Shown in pieces: positions 41,481 to 49,475 of a DNA stretch of 64,000 nucleotides. A model generated the notes under the pieces. The model searched no databases. It had not been told where the DNA came from and saw only the letters and a list, made by a program, of their open reading frames with translations. How positions within the stretch are numbered: the stretch's first letter is position 1; each line of letters starts with the position of its first letter. The position numbers were made by a program, and so were the translations under genes. Source of the stretch: Halobellus limi (GTDB lineage: Archaea > Halobacteriota > Halobacteria > Halobacteriales > Haloferacaceae); the NCBI RefSeq assembly GCF_004799685.1, contig NZ_CP031314.1, positions 121,669-185,668 of the forward strand, written 5' to 3'.

Positions 41481-41698
41481 CACTCCACTATTGCCAGTAA
41501 ACCTTTGCAACAACTGGAGGGGGTCAACGACCCCCTCTCTAATTAGCGATACTCTTAATACATTGTACGTTAAACCATACCCGCACTAACGAAAACTCCA
41601 CTAGTTGTAGTAGGTTTAGATAACAGTAACTAGACTAGAGACGTGACAGTTTCTGCCCTCCCGTCCATTCTCCCCTCGTTACTGGCAATGGTGGAGTG
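41481..41698. other. Predicted replication origin (inverted ORB pair flanking AT-rich DNA)
   Basis: CACTCCACTATTGCCAGTAA (41481-41500) and TTACTGGCAATGGTGGAGTG (41679-41698) are inverted copies of one 20-mer (19/20). About 178 bp of AT-rich DNA lie between them. A GC-rich hairpin with a G-run at about 41518-41539 lies next to the left copy, as a G-string would. The large orc gene starts 110 bp away. This is the usual layout of haloarchaeal Orc1/Cdc6-dependent origins. Confidence 0.72.
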
Positions 41699-41842
41699 AG
41701 AGAGGTACTTAAACGACGGTATTATTGGCAATACTGGCAACTCTGGTCGCCCTCTCCCTGCTACCATCGTTGCCTGGCCGATATTCCAGTCGAAATCTAC
41801 CCTTCCCGACACCAGTCGATGATGACCGTGGACCTCTTTCGG

Positions 41843-41882
41843 TTAACCAACAAATCGTATGTATTAACCGTCTGTTGGTTAA
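41843..41882. promoter_or_regulatory. TTAACCAACA inverted-repeat site G
   Basis: TTAACCAACA (41843-41852) and TGTTGGTTAA (41873-41882), both perfect, are separated by 20 nt. An ATG at 41889 opens only a 12-codon frame (MAYARFAVGTQY), so the gene once controlled by it appears to be lost. Confidence 0.72.
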
Positions 41883-42008
41883 CTGCTCATGGCCTATGCT
41901 CGATTCGCAGTCGGCACTCAGTACTAGTATCCCGTGATTTCGGCGTTTCGCGATTCCGCAAGGGTTCGCTTGATTGCCGCTCGATCTCACCCAATCGGAG
42001 ACAGGATA

Positions 42009-43037
42009 TTACTGCATCGGCGACGCAGCTTCCGAACCGACGAGTGAGTACTCCCGGTCCCGGCTCGTGCCTTCCGCATCGACGAGGTTGTACTGGACCA
42101 TCTTGGAGAGATACGTCCGCACTGTCCGTTTCGTCCGAGGATCGTCGACCTTCTCGGTATAGCGGTCGTGAATCTCGCTCGGCCCGAGTGGCTCGTGATC
42201 GCGAACAATGTTGTAAACGACGCGCTGGTGTGGCGTGAGTGAATCGATGCTCTTCTGCTTAATCTGGGCCCGGGCATCCTCGGCGGCGTCCAGGAGGATG
42301 TCGTTGGTGATCCGCTCCTGGTTCTCGCGGTCAGCCTTGCTAGCCGCTGTTCGAAGGATGCCGATAGCGAGGCGGGCATCGCCGGCGGCTGCATCGGCGA
42401 TGCGGTAGAGTTGGTCGTCGGTGATGACATCCTCGTCGAGCCCCCATTTCGCGCGAGCGCTCAGGATGTCGTACAGCTGGTCGTCGTGGTACTTGTCCAT
42501 CCGGACGTGCTCGCTGGACCGCAGGCGACTCACGAGGCGATCGTCGACGCGGCCGAACAGCTCTTCTTCCTTGTTCGCGATACAGATGATCGCGAACTGC
42601 GGGAGGCTGTGGAGGTCGTAAATGACGCTGGGGTCCTCCAGTTGGTCGACTTCGTCCAGGATGACGACGGTTCGCGGGCCGTCGTGTTGCTGGAGGCGGT
42701 CGACGAGTTCGTCGTGCGGTGTCGACTGTCGGTGGATGTCGATGGTGGCGCCGAGGTCGTCGAGGATCTGGTAGAGCGTGCGGAACCGCGTGTAGTTCCG
42801 CCAGCAGTTGACGTAGATGGCCTCGACGTCGAGGACCTCTTCTCGAAGTCGTTCCGTGACGAACTTCGAGATGCACGTCTTCCCGGTTCCGCTGGGTCCG
42901 GTGACGATAGCGGTGTCGGCGGGTTCTCCGTTCGTGATGGGCTCGAGAACGCTAGAGAGGTGGTTGACTTCGGCGTCGCGATGCTCAACTTCCCGAGGAA
43001 CGAACCCGGCCCGGAGAACGCGAGCATCGCGGATCAT
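42009..43037 (-). CDS. orc: Orc1/Cdc6-family protein (short)
   Basis: This 342-residue AAA+ protein has Walker A IVTGPSGTGKTCISKFV and Walker B TVVILDEVDQLED. Arginine and sensor motifs include RLVSRLRSSEHVRMDKYH and GDARLAIGILRTAASKAD. A C-terminal winged helix follows (GPSEIHDRYTEKVDDPRTKR, then VRTYLSKMVQYNLVDAEG). It lacks the extended N-terminus of the larger Orc. Short Orc paralogues are common on haloarchaeal plasmids and often have their own origin. TTCCGGAA-type repeats lie just upstream (43091-43192). Confidence 0.92.
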   Translation of the reverse strand: MIRDARVLRAGFVPREVEHRDAEVNHLSSVLEPITNGEPADTAIVTGPSGTGKTCISKFVTERLREEVLDVEAIYVNCWRNYTRFRTLYQILDDLGATIDIHRQSTPHDELVDRLQQHDGPRTVVILDEVDQLEDPSVIYDLHSLPQFAIICIANKEEELFGRVDDRLVSRLRSSEHVRMDKYHDDQLYDILSARAKWGLDEDVITDDQLYRIADAAAGDARLAIGILRTAASKADRENQERITNDILLDAAEDARAQIKQKSIDSLTPHQRVVYNIVRDHEPLGPSEIHDRYTEKVDDPRTKRTVRTYLSKMVQYNLVDAEGTSRDREYSLVGSEAASPMQ

Positions 43038-43090
43038 CGTTGTTTGATAGACTGGTTTTCTGGCTAGTACTAAAAACGTGACCGGGTTGC

Positions 43091-43192
43091 TTCCGGAAAC
43101 ACCCCATTTAGCCCCCTCGAACCTAACTAAATCCTCGCGCAGTAACGCGATTCCTGTTCGTGGAAACTCAAGATTTCCGGGATTTCCGGAAT
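43091..43192. repeat. TTCCGGAA-type repeats upstream of the short orc gene
   Basis: TTCCGGAAAC (43091-43100, followed by ACCCC), ATTTCCGG (43173-43180) and ATTTCCGGAAT (43182-43192) lie within about 150 bp upstream of the short orc start, with GTGGAAACTC between. The palindromic core followed by a C-run is similar to known haloarchaeal ORB layouts and differs from the repeats of the large orc. Confidence 0.45.
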
Positions 43193-43196
43193 CAGG

Positions 43197-43556
43197 TCAC
43201 GGGCGGGAACTCGTGACACCGGGATTTTGCCAGTCGTCGGCTTCGTGTTCACTCCAGGGGATGAGGTATACTCCGTTGTCAGCGCGACTTTGACAGTCCA
43301 GCTCATCCATCAAGTTATTCCACCGTTCTTCGATCGTATTGCCGGACTGCTCGAGGAGTGACTTATCGAGTTCGTCGATCAGCTGCTCTTGGAGTTTCTG
43401 GTGTCGTTCGCTTCCGTACTCGCCAAAGACACCCTCATATCCTTCCCCTCGGAGTAGTCGAACGAGTGTCGTGATACGGAGGGCTCGGTCCTCGCTTATG
43501 TCAAATTCCTCTTCTAGTCGCATACACATCCTGCCAGCCCAATCAGATGCGCCCAT
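43197..43556 (-). CDS. Unknown 119-residue protein
   Basis: A helical acidic protein: MRLEEEFDISEDRALRITTL, then VRLLRGEGYEGVFGEYGSER, then QKLQEQLIDELDKSLLEQS. The ATG at 43556 (MGASDWAGRM) is preferred since the longer frame upstream overlaps poorly coding sequence. No family is recognised. It is followed on the same strand by the short orc gene, with the TTCCGGAA repeats between. Confidence 0.55.
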   Translation of the reverse strand: MGASDWAGRMCMRLEEEFDISEDRALRITTLVRLLRGEGYEGVFGEYGSERHQKLQEQLIDELDKSLLEQSGNTIEERWNNLMDELDCQSRADNGVYLIPWSEHEADDWQNPGVTSSRP

Positions 43557-43602
43557 ACTCCCCCCTCTGGTCGTCAGTACAATAGATGTTCGTGGGCCCA
43601 GA

Positions 43603-44058
43603 CTAGAAGCAGTCAGGACATTCCCATACGTACCCCCGACTCTTGCGCCGGTCGCTTTTTGGCAATTGAAGTGACTCACAGAGGCCGCAGGTCTTGAATT
43701 CGGATTCGGGAATTAGTTCTATGAGCTTCTCCTTCCAGATCCGAATTTCAGCCTTCTTGATGTTGTTTCGTTCGTTCTCTACCTTGGAACTGTTCCTGTT
43801 GAATTCCCAATCTCGATTTTCGTTACGGCGCCATTCAGCCAATATTCGGAGAACCTCGTCTTGTTCGTCCACGCCATCAAGATCCTCTTGGCAGTCCTCC
43901 ACGACATCTCGCCGAATTTTCGGTTCCACCTTGTCCCAGACCGCGGGGTTGCTTCCATCTCCTTCGTGCCGCTCTTCCTGTCGTTTTTGCTCGCCTTCCA
44001 GCTCCTCGATTCTGGCATCAAGAGACTCTCGTATCGGGGCGAGATCGGGTATACTCAT
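43603..44058 (-). CDS. Unknown 151-residue coiled-coil protein with C-terminal zinc ribbon
   Basis: The N-terminal two thirds are a charged coiled coil (IRESLDARIEELEGEQKRQE; RIWKEKLIELIPE). The C-terminus has CGLCESLQLP and WECPDCF, a small zinc ribbon. The ATG at 44058 (MSIPDLAPIR) is preferred to the longer frame. Base composition is lower in GC than in its neighbours. Function not known; a nucleic-acid adaptor is possible. Confidence 0.55.
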   Translation of the reverse strand: MSIPDLAPIRESLDARIEELEGEQKRQEERHEGDGSNPAVWDKVEPKIRRDVVEDCQEDLDGVDEQDEVLRILAEWRRNENRDWEFNRNSSKVENERNNIKKAEIRIWKEKLIELIPESEFKTCGLCESLQLPKSDRRKSRGYVWECPDCF

Positions 44059-44190
44059 ACGAAGATACCACGACTGGAACGTCATAATATTCTGGTGCTG
44101 TACCGCTTCTGTCTGGTTCAAACAGGTGTTGCGAATCGCCTGATTCTATCGTGTTCAGCTCTCACGATCAGCGATCAGCCCGAATCGACA

Positions 44191-44943
44191 CTATTCTCTG
44201 GGAATCAGGTGTCGTTTGACTTCTCTAGAACAATGATTGCAGAGTGCCGCTGGCATCGGGAGCGTATCTGGGGAGAATTCCCGGGTGTCGCCTGAACGGG
44301 CTTCATGACCACAGACGGTCGTTCCAGTTTCATTCTGTACGAGGTGGTACTTCGCCTTCCCCGATTGGCGGAGCGAGAATGCAGATTCGTCTTCTGTGGG
44401 ATAATCGTCGTCTACAATATCTTCGACCGTTGCCGAGGAGATCCAGTATCTGCTGAGATCCGTCCACCAGGTGTTCGAGCATCGAATTTGCTGGCGGAAG
44501 AGCTGCCGGTAATCAACCGTGAACCGTTGCGAATCCTGCTGAATGAGGTCATCGGTGTGGAACTCGAGCGTCCGTGGGGATCGCTCCCCCCTGTTTGATT
44601 CAGGTTCCAACTCGATGGTCCACTCCGTTTTGACGTACGCTCCACCGGTGTATTCGACAGTGTCTGCGCTTACAGACTTGGTACGGTCACGAAGCCAACG
44701 AACGGTCGGTGGACGGAGCTTCTCAGTAAGTTGCTCTGAGAAGATGTCGTGTAGCAGTTCATCCGTGACGAGTGCGTCTTCGAGGGCGGTTCCGAGCTCT
44801 CGAGGTGCCGTCTGGTTCGTATAGTTCTCTGCCTGTGCGATGAGTGTCTCTCGAGCTTCGGCAATCCCATCGACGGTCAACCAGAATCCGTACGGTTCGT
44901 GACCATCGGTGAGCACTTCGCCATCGGTGAGCCGAACCAGCAT
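44191..44943 (-). CDS. Unknown 250-residue protein with C-terminal Cys/His site
   Basis: No family is recognised. The N-terminal part starts MLVRLTDGEVLTDGHEPYGF and is alpha/beta. The middle is helical (ELLHDIFSEQLTEKLRPPTV) followed by a beta-rich part (AYVKTEWTIELEPE). The C-terminus has CGHEARSGDTREF and CNHCSREVKRHL, possibly a zinc finger. It borders the defence operon on the opposite strand, with a 364-bp promoter region between. Confidence 0.58.
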   Translation of the reverse strand: MLVRLTDGEVLTDGHEPYGFWLTVDGIAEARETLIAQAENYTNQTAPRELGTALEDALVTDELLHDIFSEQLTEKLRPPTVRWLRDRTKSVSADTVEYTGGAYVKTEWTIELEPESNRGERSPRTLEFHTDDLIQQDSQRFTVDYRQLFRQQIRCSNTWWTDLSRYWISSATVEDIVDDDYPTEDESAFSLRQSGKAKYHLVQNETGTTVCGHEARSGDTREFSPDTLPMPAALCNHCSREVKRHLIPRE

Positions 44944-45307
44944 CGGCCGGATCTGGTCAGGTGCCGGAAACAGATGTAACTGGTATTGGTCGGTGACCGG
45001 GACTACTGGATAGGGGAACTCCTCTCTAGAGGGTACTCCCCCTCATTACGGGGTATGGAGAAGCCTCCCAGGTCTGCTACCGGGACGTGCCTCGGCATAC
45101 ACTCCGGGATACGTTCCCAGTACGTCCCATATCGGTGGTCGCGAGGACCGCGATTAATTTGCATTGTGAGTAGACCGATCACCCCCAGTCACTTAGTATT
45201 CAGGGGGTAGTGGGGGGAGGGGCTATAGAAAAACCCTCATACTACAAATCGGGAACTTAGACTAAGTAAAGGTTATAACATTCCCGCTAGGTGATGTGAC
45301 TATCCAG
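44944..45307. promoter_or_regulatory. Divergent promoter region before the defence operon
   Basis: No credible gene. GGTTATAACA (45271-45280) is a TATA-like box about 30 nt before the ATG at 45308. GGTGAT (45291-45296) may be its ribosome site. An inverted repeat ACCCCC (45181-45186)/GGGGGT (45203-45208) and a run of G/C-rich hairpin-prone sequence around 45001-45060 could be regulatory. Confidence 0.5.
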
Positions 45308-45535
45308 ATGACTCAGAAGACAATTGGACAGAACACCGGCCAATCGGGTCGGGTGAATCTGTCGGGACCCGAACTCGACCAATTCGATGCGGAGGTTGGG
45401 GACGCTATCAAGGTCGATGTCGCGGAGTCGAAGGGGATCGCCAAGGCGATCATCGAGAACAGCACGGAGTGTGAATTCGTAATCGTATCCAAACCAGAAG
45501 CTGATTCCTCACCCACGGAGGAAATCGATGAGTAG
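45308..45535 (+). CDS. Small AbrB/MazE-like protein heading the defence operon
   Basis: This 75-residue protein is mainly one beta-rich module: SGRVNLSGPELDQFDAEVGD, then AIKVDVAESKGIAKAIIENS, ending in an acidic tail. The order resembles the swapped-hairpin AbrB fold, though hallmark residues are few. The ATG at 45308 is preferred to a GTG at 45296, since the latter overlaps the ribosome site. The stop lies inside the first codons of the DUF499 gene (ATGAGTAG), so both are co-translated. A DNA-binding regulator or antitoxin for the operon is the likely role. Confidence 0.6.
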   Translation: MTQKTIGQNTGQSGRVNLSGPELDQFDAEVGDAIKVDVAESKGIAKAIIENSTECEFVIVSKPEADSSPTEEIDE

Positions 45536-48500
45536 TGAGTACCCTTCTCTCTTCGAAAGCTGTCAGCCACGAGACGACGTCTTAGACGGCTCGCTCCAGG
45601 AGGAACAGTTCGCTGCGAAACTCTCGACTGTCGTCCACAACCCTGAGAAGGCAGCACCAGTCTATCGAGACCCCGACTCGTTCTACGATATGACCTATCC
45701 CACGGAGGGTCTCCGCACGCTGCTCTCCAATCTCACGGGGCGTTTCTTGGCGACCACAAAGTACGACCCCGGCTCGTATACTTCGAGCATTCTCTGTCTC
45801 GACACACGGTTCGGTGGTGGGAAAACGCACGACCTCATCGCCTCTTACCATCTTGCTGAGAACCCCGTAGATATTGACGACCTCTCGCACTACCTGCTGG
45901 ACGGCGACGAGGAGCTTGCGGCTGACTATCAAGATGCGGTGGCAGAGGGCCTCGATATTGCGACGGGGGTCTTCATCGGAACGAAGGCTGATAGCAAGGA
46001 TGCCCGCCATGCCGACGACGATCCGGATGCTCCGAATACCCGGACGATGTGGGGTGAACTCGCGTACCAGCTCTATGGGCTCGATGGCTACGAGTACCTC
46101 AAGGACTACGACCAAGACCGGGACGCCCCCGGTGAGGGGACCCTCTCGAAACTCTTCGCTCAGCACGACCAGCCGGCCCTCATTCTGATCGACGAAATCG
46201 CCGACTACATGAACAAAGCCGCGGGCACGCCTGTCGGCGACAAGACGCTCGCGGATCAGACGCTTTCGTTCGTGATGGCGCTCCTCGAAGCGGCTGCCGA
46301 ATCGGAGCACGTCACGGTCGTCTACTCTATCGCGGATACGGCGTTTGGTGAGCAGGCTGACCGGGTTCGTGATGGCGTCCGTGACCATATCGAGGAGGTC
46401 AATGAGATTGGCCGGCGGCAGCACAAGACGGTCACGCCGACCGACGAAAACGAGATCGGACAAGTCCTTCAGCACCGACTCTTCTCGGAAGTTCCAGAAA
46501 ACGCCGCGCACGAAGCCGCCGACTCATACTTCCAATTCTATGACCAGGAAGACCGGCAGTATCCACAGGAAGCCACCGACGCTGGCTACGTGGATGTCCT
46601 CGCTCGCGAATACCCCTTCCATCCCTCCTTAATCGACGCTCTCACGGACAAGATCGATACGATACCTCGATTCCAGCGCACGCGTGATGCCCTCCGCTTG
46701 CTTGCTCGAGCCGTCTACTACCTCTGGAATCACCAGCCCGACAGTTACGACCGCCACTGGATTCGGATCTACGACCTCACAGTCGCTGATGACGATCCTG
46801 GCGGCGGGATTCAGACGATCCTTCGTGAGCGTCTATTCGACTTCGTCGATCTCGGTCCCGCAGTGACCGCCGACATCTACGACGACGATGGTACCGCGCA
46901 CGCCCAGCTTGAGGACCGAAAATGGACCGAAAACGGTCTCCCCCCTCTCGGTACCCATCTGACGACGACAGTTCTCTGGCACAGCCTTGCATACGGAGAA
47001 CAGGCTGCAGGCCTAACTCACGCCGATCTGAACCTCGCTATCGGCCACCCCGATCTGAACTTCGACGACTACGATGCCGCCCTATCCGCACTCCGGGGCG
47101 ACGATATGGACGTCGCGTGTTACTTCCTCTACGAGGAAGAGCGCCTCCGATTCAAGCAAGAACCAAATCTGATCCGGATCATCGACCAGCGGATCGAGTC
47201 TACTCCCGAAGCGAGCGCTCATTCGCGTTTCCAGAACCGTCTCACCTCGAAGGAAATCGGCGATGGTGGCTTCCAGCCGGTGGAGTTCCCTGAATCGCCG
47301 GCGGACTTACCGGATACCCCGGATACGCCGAAGCTCGCGGTGATGCATCCGGACACCGCTGCTGTCGAAGACGGCGGCGATACGCCGCCGAACCGGGTAA
47401 CTCAGCTCTACGAGCAGCAAGCCGCAAAACACGAGGGAGAGACTGAGACGCGAATCTACAAGAACTACGCTCTGTTCCTCGCCCCTGACGCTGATCGAAT
47501 GGATGCTGCAATCGACGAGGCTCGGCGTCTCGAGGCTATAGAGGCCCTGCTTGATAGCCCCGAACAGAAAGCCGACCTCTCCTCGGAACAAATCGAGGAG
47601 CTTCGAGAACGGAGCGACGAGGCACAGCTGATGCTCGGAGAGCTCGTTCGGAACGTCTACCGGCACCTCTACTACCCTGACCGGGACGGGCTTACCCACA
47701 TCACCATCGGTGCGACCGAATCCAACGGCGGGACGACACTGGTCGACGCTGTCCAGACAACGCTCGAGGATAAGATCGTGAAACGCGACGCCGGCGCTCG
47801 TGGGTCCGCTCACGTCCAACAGAAACTCTGGCAGCAGACCCAGGACGCTATGTCCACCGAAGCGCTGGTCAACCAATACGCGAAGAAGCCGGGGCTGGAC
47901 TACCTCTTCAGCACAAAACCGATTCGAGAGACTGTCTCCTCCCTCGTTAGTGACCACGGGTACGCATATTGGGATGGCGAGTCTGAGACAGCGTACTGGG
48001 TCGGGACAACGGAGCCTGAAACGTGGCCGCATCCGGAACCGTTCGCGAAATCCCCCGATGTCGAGACCTCGATTCGGGACAGCGATGTCCAAATCGGGAG
48101 TGCCTTCGTCGTTTATCGAGATATCGACGCGCTCGTCGACGACCACCTCGACGAAATCGACCGGCCAGAACAGACGGTTGCTACCTGTGCCGAGTGTGGG
48201 GCGGAGGTTGAAAACCCAGAAGGCAGCGAACCTTACTACTGTGAGGAACACCAGTCCGATACGACCTGTAGTTCCTGCGGAAAAGAGGTCGCTAGCGAGC
48301 AGCTGCTGGACGAACGCGGCCGATGCCAGGAGTGCCAGCCCGACGAGTCCTGGGAGGCAAGTAAGAAGATGATGTCTGCCTCACGGGCATTTTCGGAGGT
48401 CCGTCGCGATGCGGAATCGAAGGCCGGAACTGACCGGACGCCGCTGCTTGAAGAGGTGACCATCCAGGTCGGTGGGGACGAACCTTTCCAAGCGGCCAAG

Positions 48501-48827
48501 TTCATCAGTCAGCGTCCCGGATTCAAAGCTCGCGAAGACTCGGTGACGGTTCGAATGCAGTACGAAACTCGGACTGACGACGGGACGTACAGCGCGGAAT
48601 TCACAGGGTCACCGAGCCGATTCCGGGACGTGATCGACCAGCCAGGCTCGTTCGGCGATGATCGAGAGACCATCCAGTTCCGCTTCCAGTTTGACGAGCC
48701 CGAACCGATTACTGACGAGGGTGACGACCTCCTCGCTGCCCTCGATAATGACCTCGATGCGGGCAACATCGACGTCCGGGTCGAAGGGCGTGGCCCGATT
48801 CAGGCGAGCTCGGAGGTGACGGTCTGA
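45528..48827 (+). CDS. DUF499 ATPase of an Hma-like defence system
   Basis: This 1099-residue P-loop ATPase has Walker A RFGGGKTHDL (Lys99) and Walker B ALILIDEIADYM (Asp222-Glu223). A sensor-like VVYSIADTAF follows. The long C-terminal part contains two zinc ribbons (CAECGAEV, then CSSCGKEVASEQ). This is DUF499, known from a defence locus with a DUF1156 methylase and a helicase (called Hma or anti-phage-associated). It starts inside the end of the previous gene, and its stop overlaps the next start (TGATG). It probably senses or remodels DNA-protein complexes with ATP. Confidence 0.85.
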   Translation: MSSEYPSLFESCQPRDDVLDGSLQEEQFAAKLSTVVHNPEKAAPVYRDPDSFYDMTYPTEGLRTLLSNLTGRFLATTKYDPGSYTSSILCLDTRFGGGKTHDLIASYHLAENPVDIDDLSHYLLDGDEELAADYQDAVAEGLDIATGVFIGTKADSKDARHADDDPDAPNTRTMWGELAYQLYGLDGYEYLKDYDQDRDAPGEGTLSKLFAQHDQPALILIDEIADYMNKAAGTPVGDKTLADQTLSFVMALLEAAAESEHVTVVYSIADTAFGEQADRVRDGVRDHIEEVNEIGRRQHKTVTPTDENEIGQVLQHRLFSEVPENAAHEAADSYFQFYDQEDRQYPQEATDAGYVDVLAREYPFHPSLIDALTDKIDTIPRFQRTRDALRLLARAVYYLWNHQPDSYDRHWIRIYDLTVADDDPGGGIQTILRERLFDFVDLGPAVTADIYDDDGTAHAQLEDRKWTENGLPPLGTHLTTTVLWHSLAYGEQAAGLTHADLNLAIGHPDLNFDDYDAALSALRGDDMDVACYFLYEEERLRFKQEPNLIRIIDQRIESTPEASAHSRFQNRLTSKEIGDGGFQPVEFPESPADLPDTPDTPKLAVMHPDTAAVEDGGDTPPNRVTQLYEQQAAKHEGETETRIYKNYALFLAPDADRMDAAIDEARRLEAIEALLDSPEQKADLSSEQIEELRERSDEAQLMLGELVRNVYRHLYYPDRDGLTHITIGATESNGGTTLVDAVQTTLEDKIVKRDAGARGSAHVQQKLWQQTQDAMSTEALVNQYAKKPGLDYLFSTKPIRETVSSLVSDHGYAYWDGESETAYWVGTTEPETWPHPEPFAKSPDVETSIRDSDVQIGSAFVVYRDIDALVDDHLDEIDRPEQTVATCAECGAEVENPEGSEPYYCEEHQSDTTCSSCGKEVASEQLLDERGRCQECQPDESWEASKKMMSASRAFSEVRRDAESKAGTDRTPLLEEVTIQVGGDEPFQAAKFISQRPGFKAREDSVTVRMQYETRTDDGTYSAEFTGSPSRFRDVIDQPGSFGDDRETIQFRFQFDEPEPITDEGDDLLAALDNDLDAGNIDVRVEGRGPIQASSEVTV

Positions 48828-49468
48828 TGGCGAGTCGCGGTTCGGAATTTGAGACCTCACCCGCCGAGGGGACAGAGGAGGATCGGCTGGTTCGCTACGG
48901 GACGAGTATGTTCGGTGGCCGCCCGACGTTCACACTCGTCCGACGAGAGACAGACGGCGGCGGAGAGTGGACGCTGCATGAACTACTCCCTCGCGAACAG
49001 GCTGAAGCCCGCCGTGATCGCCTGGAGCGGGATGGTCGTTCGCTGAGTATCACACCAGTCGAGGATCTCGTCTCGGACATTGCTGGGGACGACCTCCTAT
49101 CCAAGCTCGATGGTTGGACGTGGGATGAGTGGGCCGGCGCAAAGGTCGCACGGCTTGACCCGACCCGCGTCCGTGCGCTCCAGGACGTCGTCCGGGAGGC
49201 GATTGAAGGCACGCCAGGAGATTCATCAGAAGTTCTCACTGGCGGGGCTGGGTTCGTGTTCCTACCCGAAACGGCAGGCGTCCGGCTTGCTGTTGCCTTC
49301 CGTGGCGTGAAGCCGATCCAACGTATCGACCGGATGCGGTCGCTGGCTCGCGGCGTTGCACGGATGAGCGATGAGGAGTGTTACTACTGGTACGCAAAGT
49401 GTCGGTCTCCATCGAGTCCGAACGGCGAGAAGGCCCTTCGAGTGTTGCTGACGGACCACATCGAGTGA
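48827..49468 (+). CDS. DUF3780 accessory protein of the defence operon
   Basis: This 213-residue protein has FGGRPTFTLVRRETDGGGEW, then HELLPREQAEARRDRLER, then LDGWTWDEWAGAKVARLD and GAGFVFLPETAGVRLAVAF. It matches DUF3780, which is consistently found between DUF499 and DUF1156 genes. The ATG at 48827 overlaps the previous stop by one base (TGATG). It probably bridges the ATPase and methylase; its biochemical role is unknown. Confidence 0.75.
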   Translation: MASRGSEFETSPAEGTEEDRLVRYGTSMFGGRPTFTLVRRETDGGGEWTLHELLPREQAEARRDRLERDGRSLSITPVEDLVSDIAGDDLLSKLDGWTWDEWAGAKVARLDPTRVRALQDVVREAIEGTPGDSSEVLTGGAGFVFLPETAGVRLAVAFRGVKPIQRIDRMRSLARGVARMSDEECYYWYAKCRSPSSPNGEKALRVLLTDHIE

Positions 49469-49475
49469 TCTAACT

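Larger units (their letters stand above)
41372..42008. other. Gene-free region holding the predicted replication origin and site G
   Basis: AT-rich region between the two orc genes. It contains an inverted pair of ORB-like repeats at 41481-41500 and 41679-41698, a GAGGGGGT/ACCCCCTC hairpin at about 41518-41539, a weaker repeat near 41721-41745, and inverted-repeat site G. No credible gene was seen except a 12-codon stub after site G. Confidence 0.65.

Noticed and set aside
39905..41698. CRISPR-like interpretation of the repeats
   Set aside because: Repeats are few, in both orientations, unevenly spaced and beside orc, so they fit ORBs.
9285..41882. Reading the TTAACCAACA repeats as transposon ends or MITEs
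   Set aside because: The 20-22 nt between arms is unrelated in each copy, there is no target duplication, and no transposase was seen; position before genes suits an operator better.
41696..42238. Plus-strand frame of 180 codons across the origin edge and the 3' end of the short orc gene
   Set aside because: Antisense to orc, basic/serine-rich translation, no promoter; a shadow.
44986..45210. Plus-strand open frame of 74 codons before the defence operon
   Set aside because: No start signal, non-haloarchaeal composition (Arg/Ser/Pro-rich), and it fills a promoter region.
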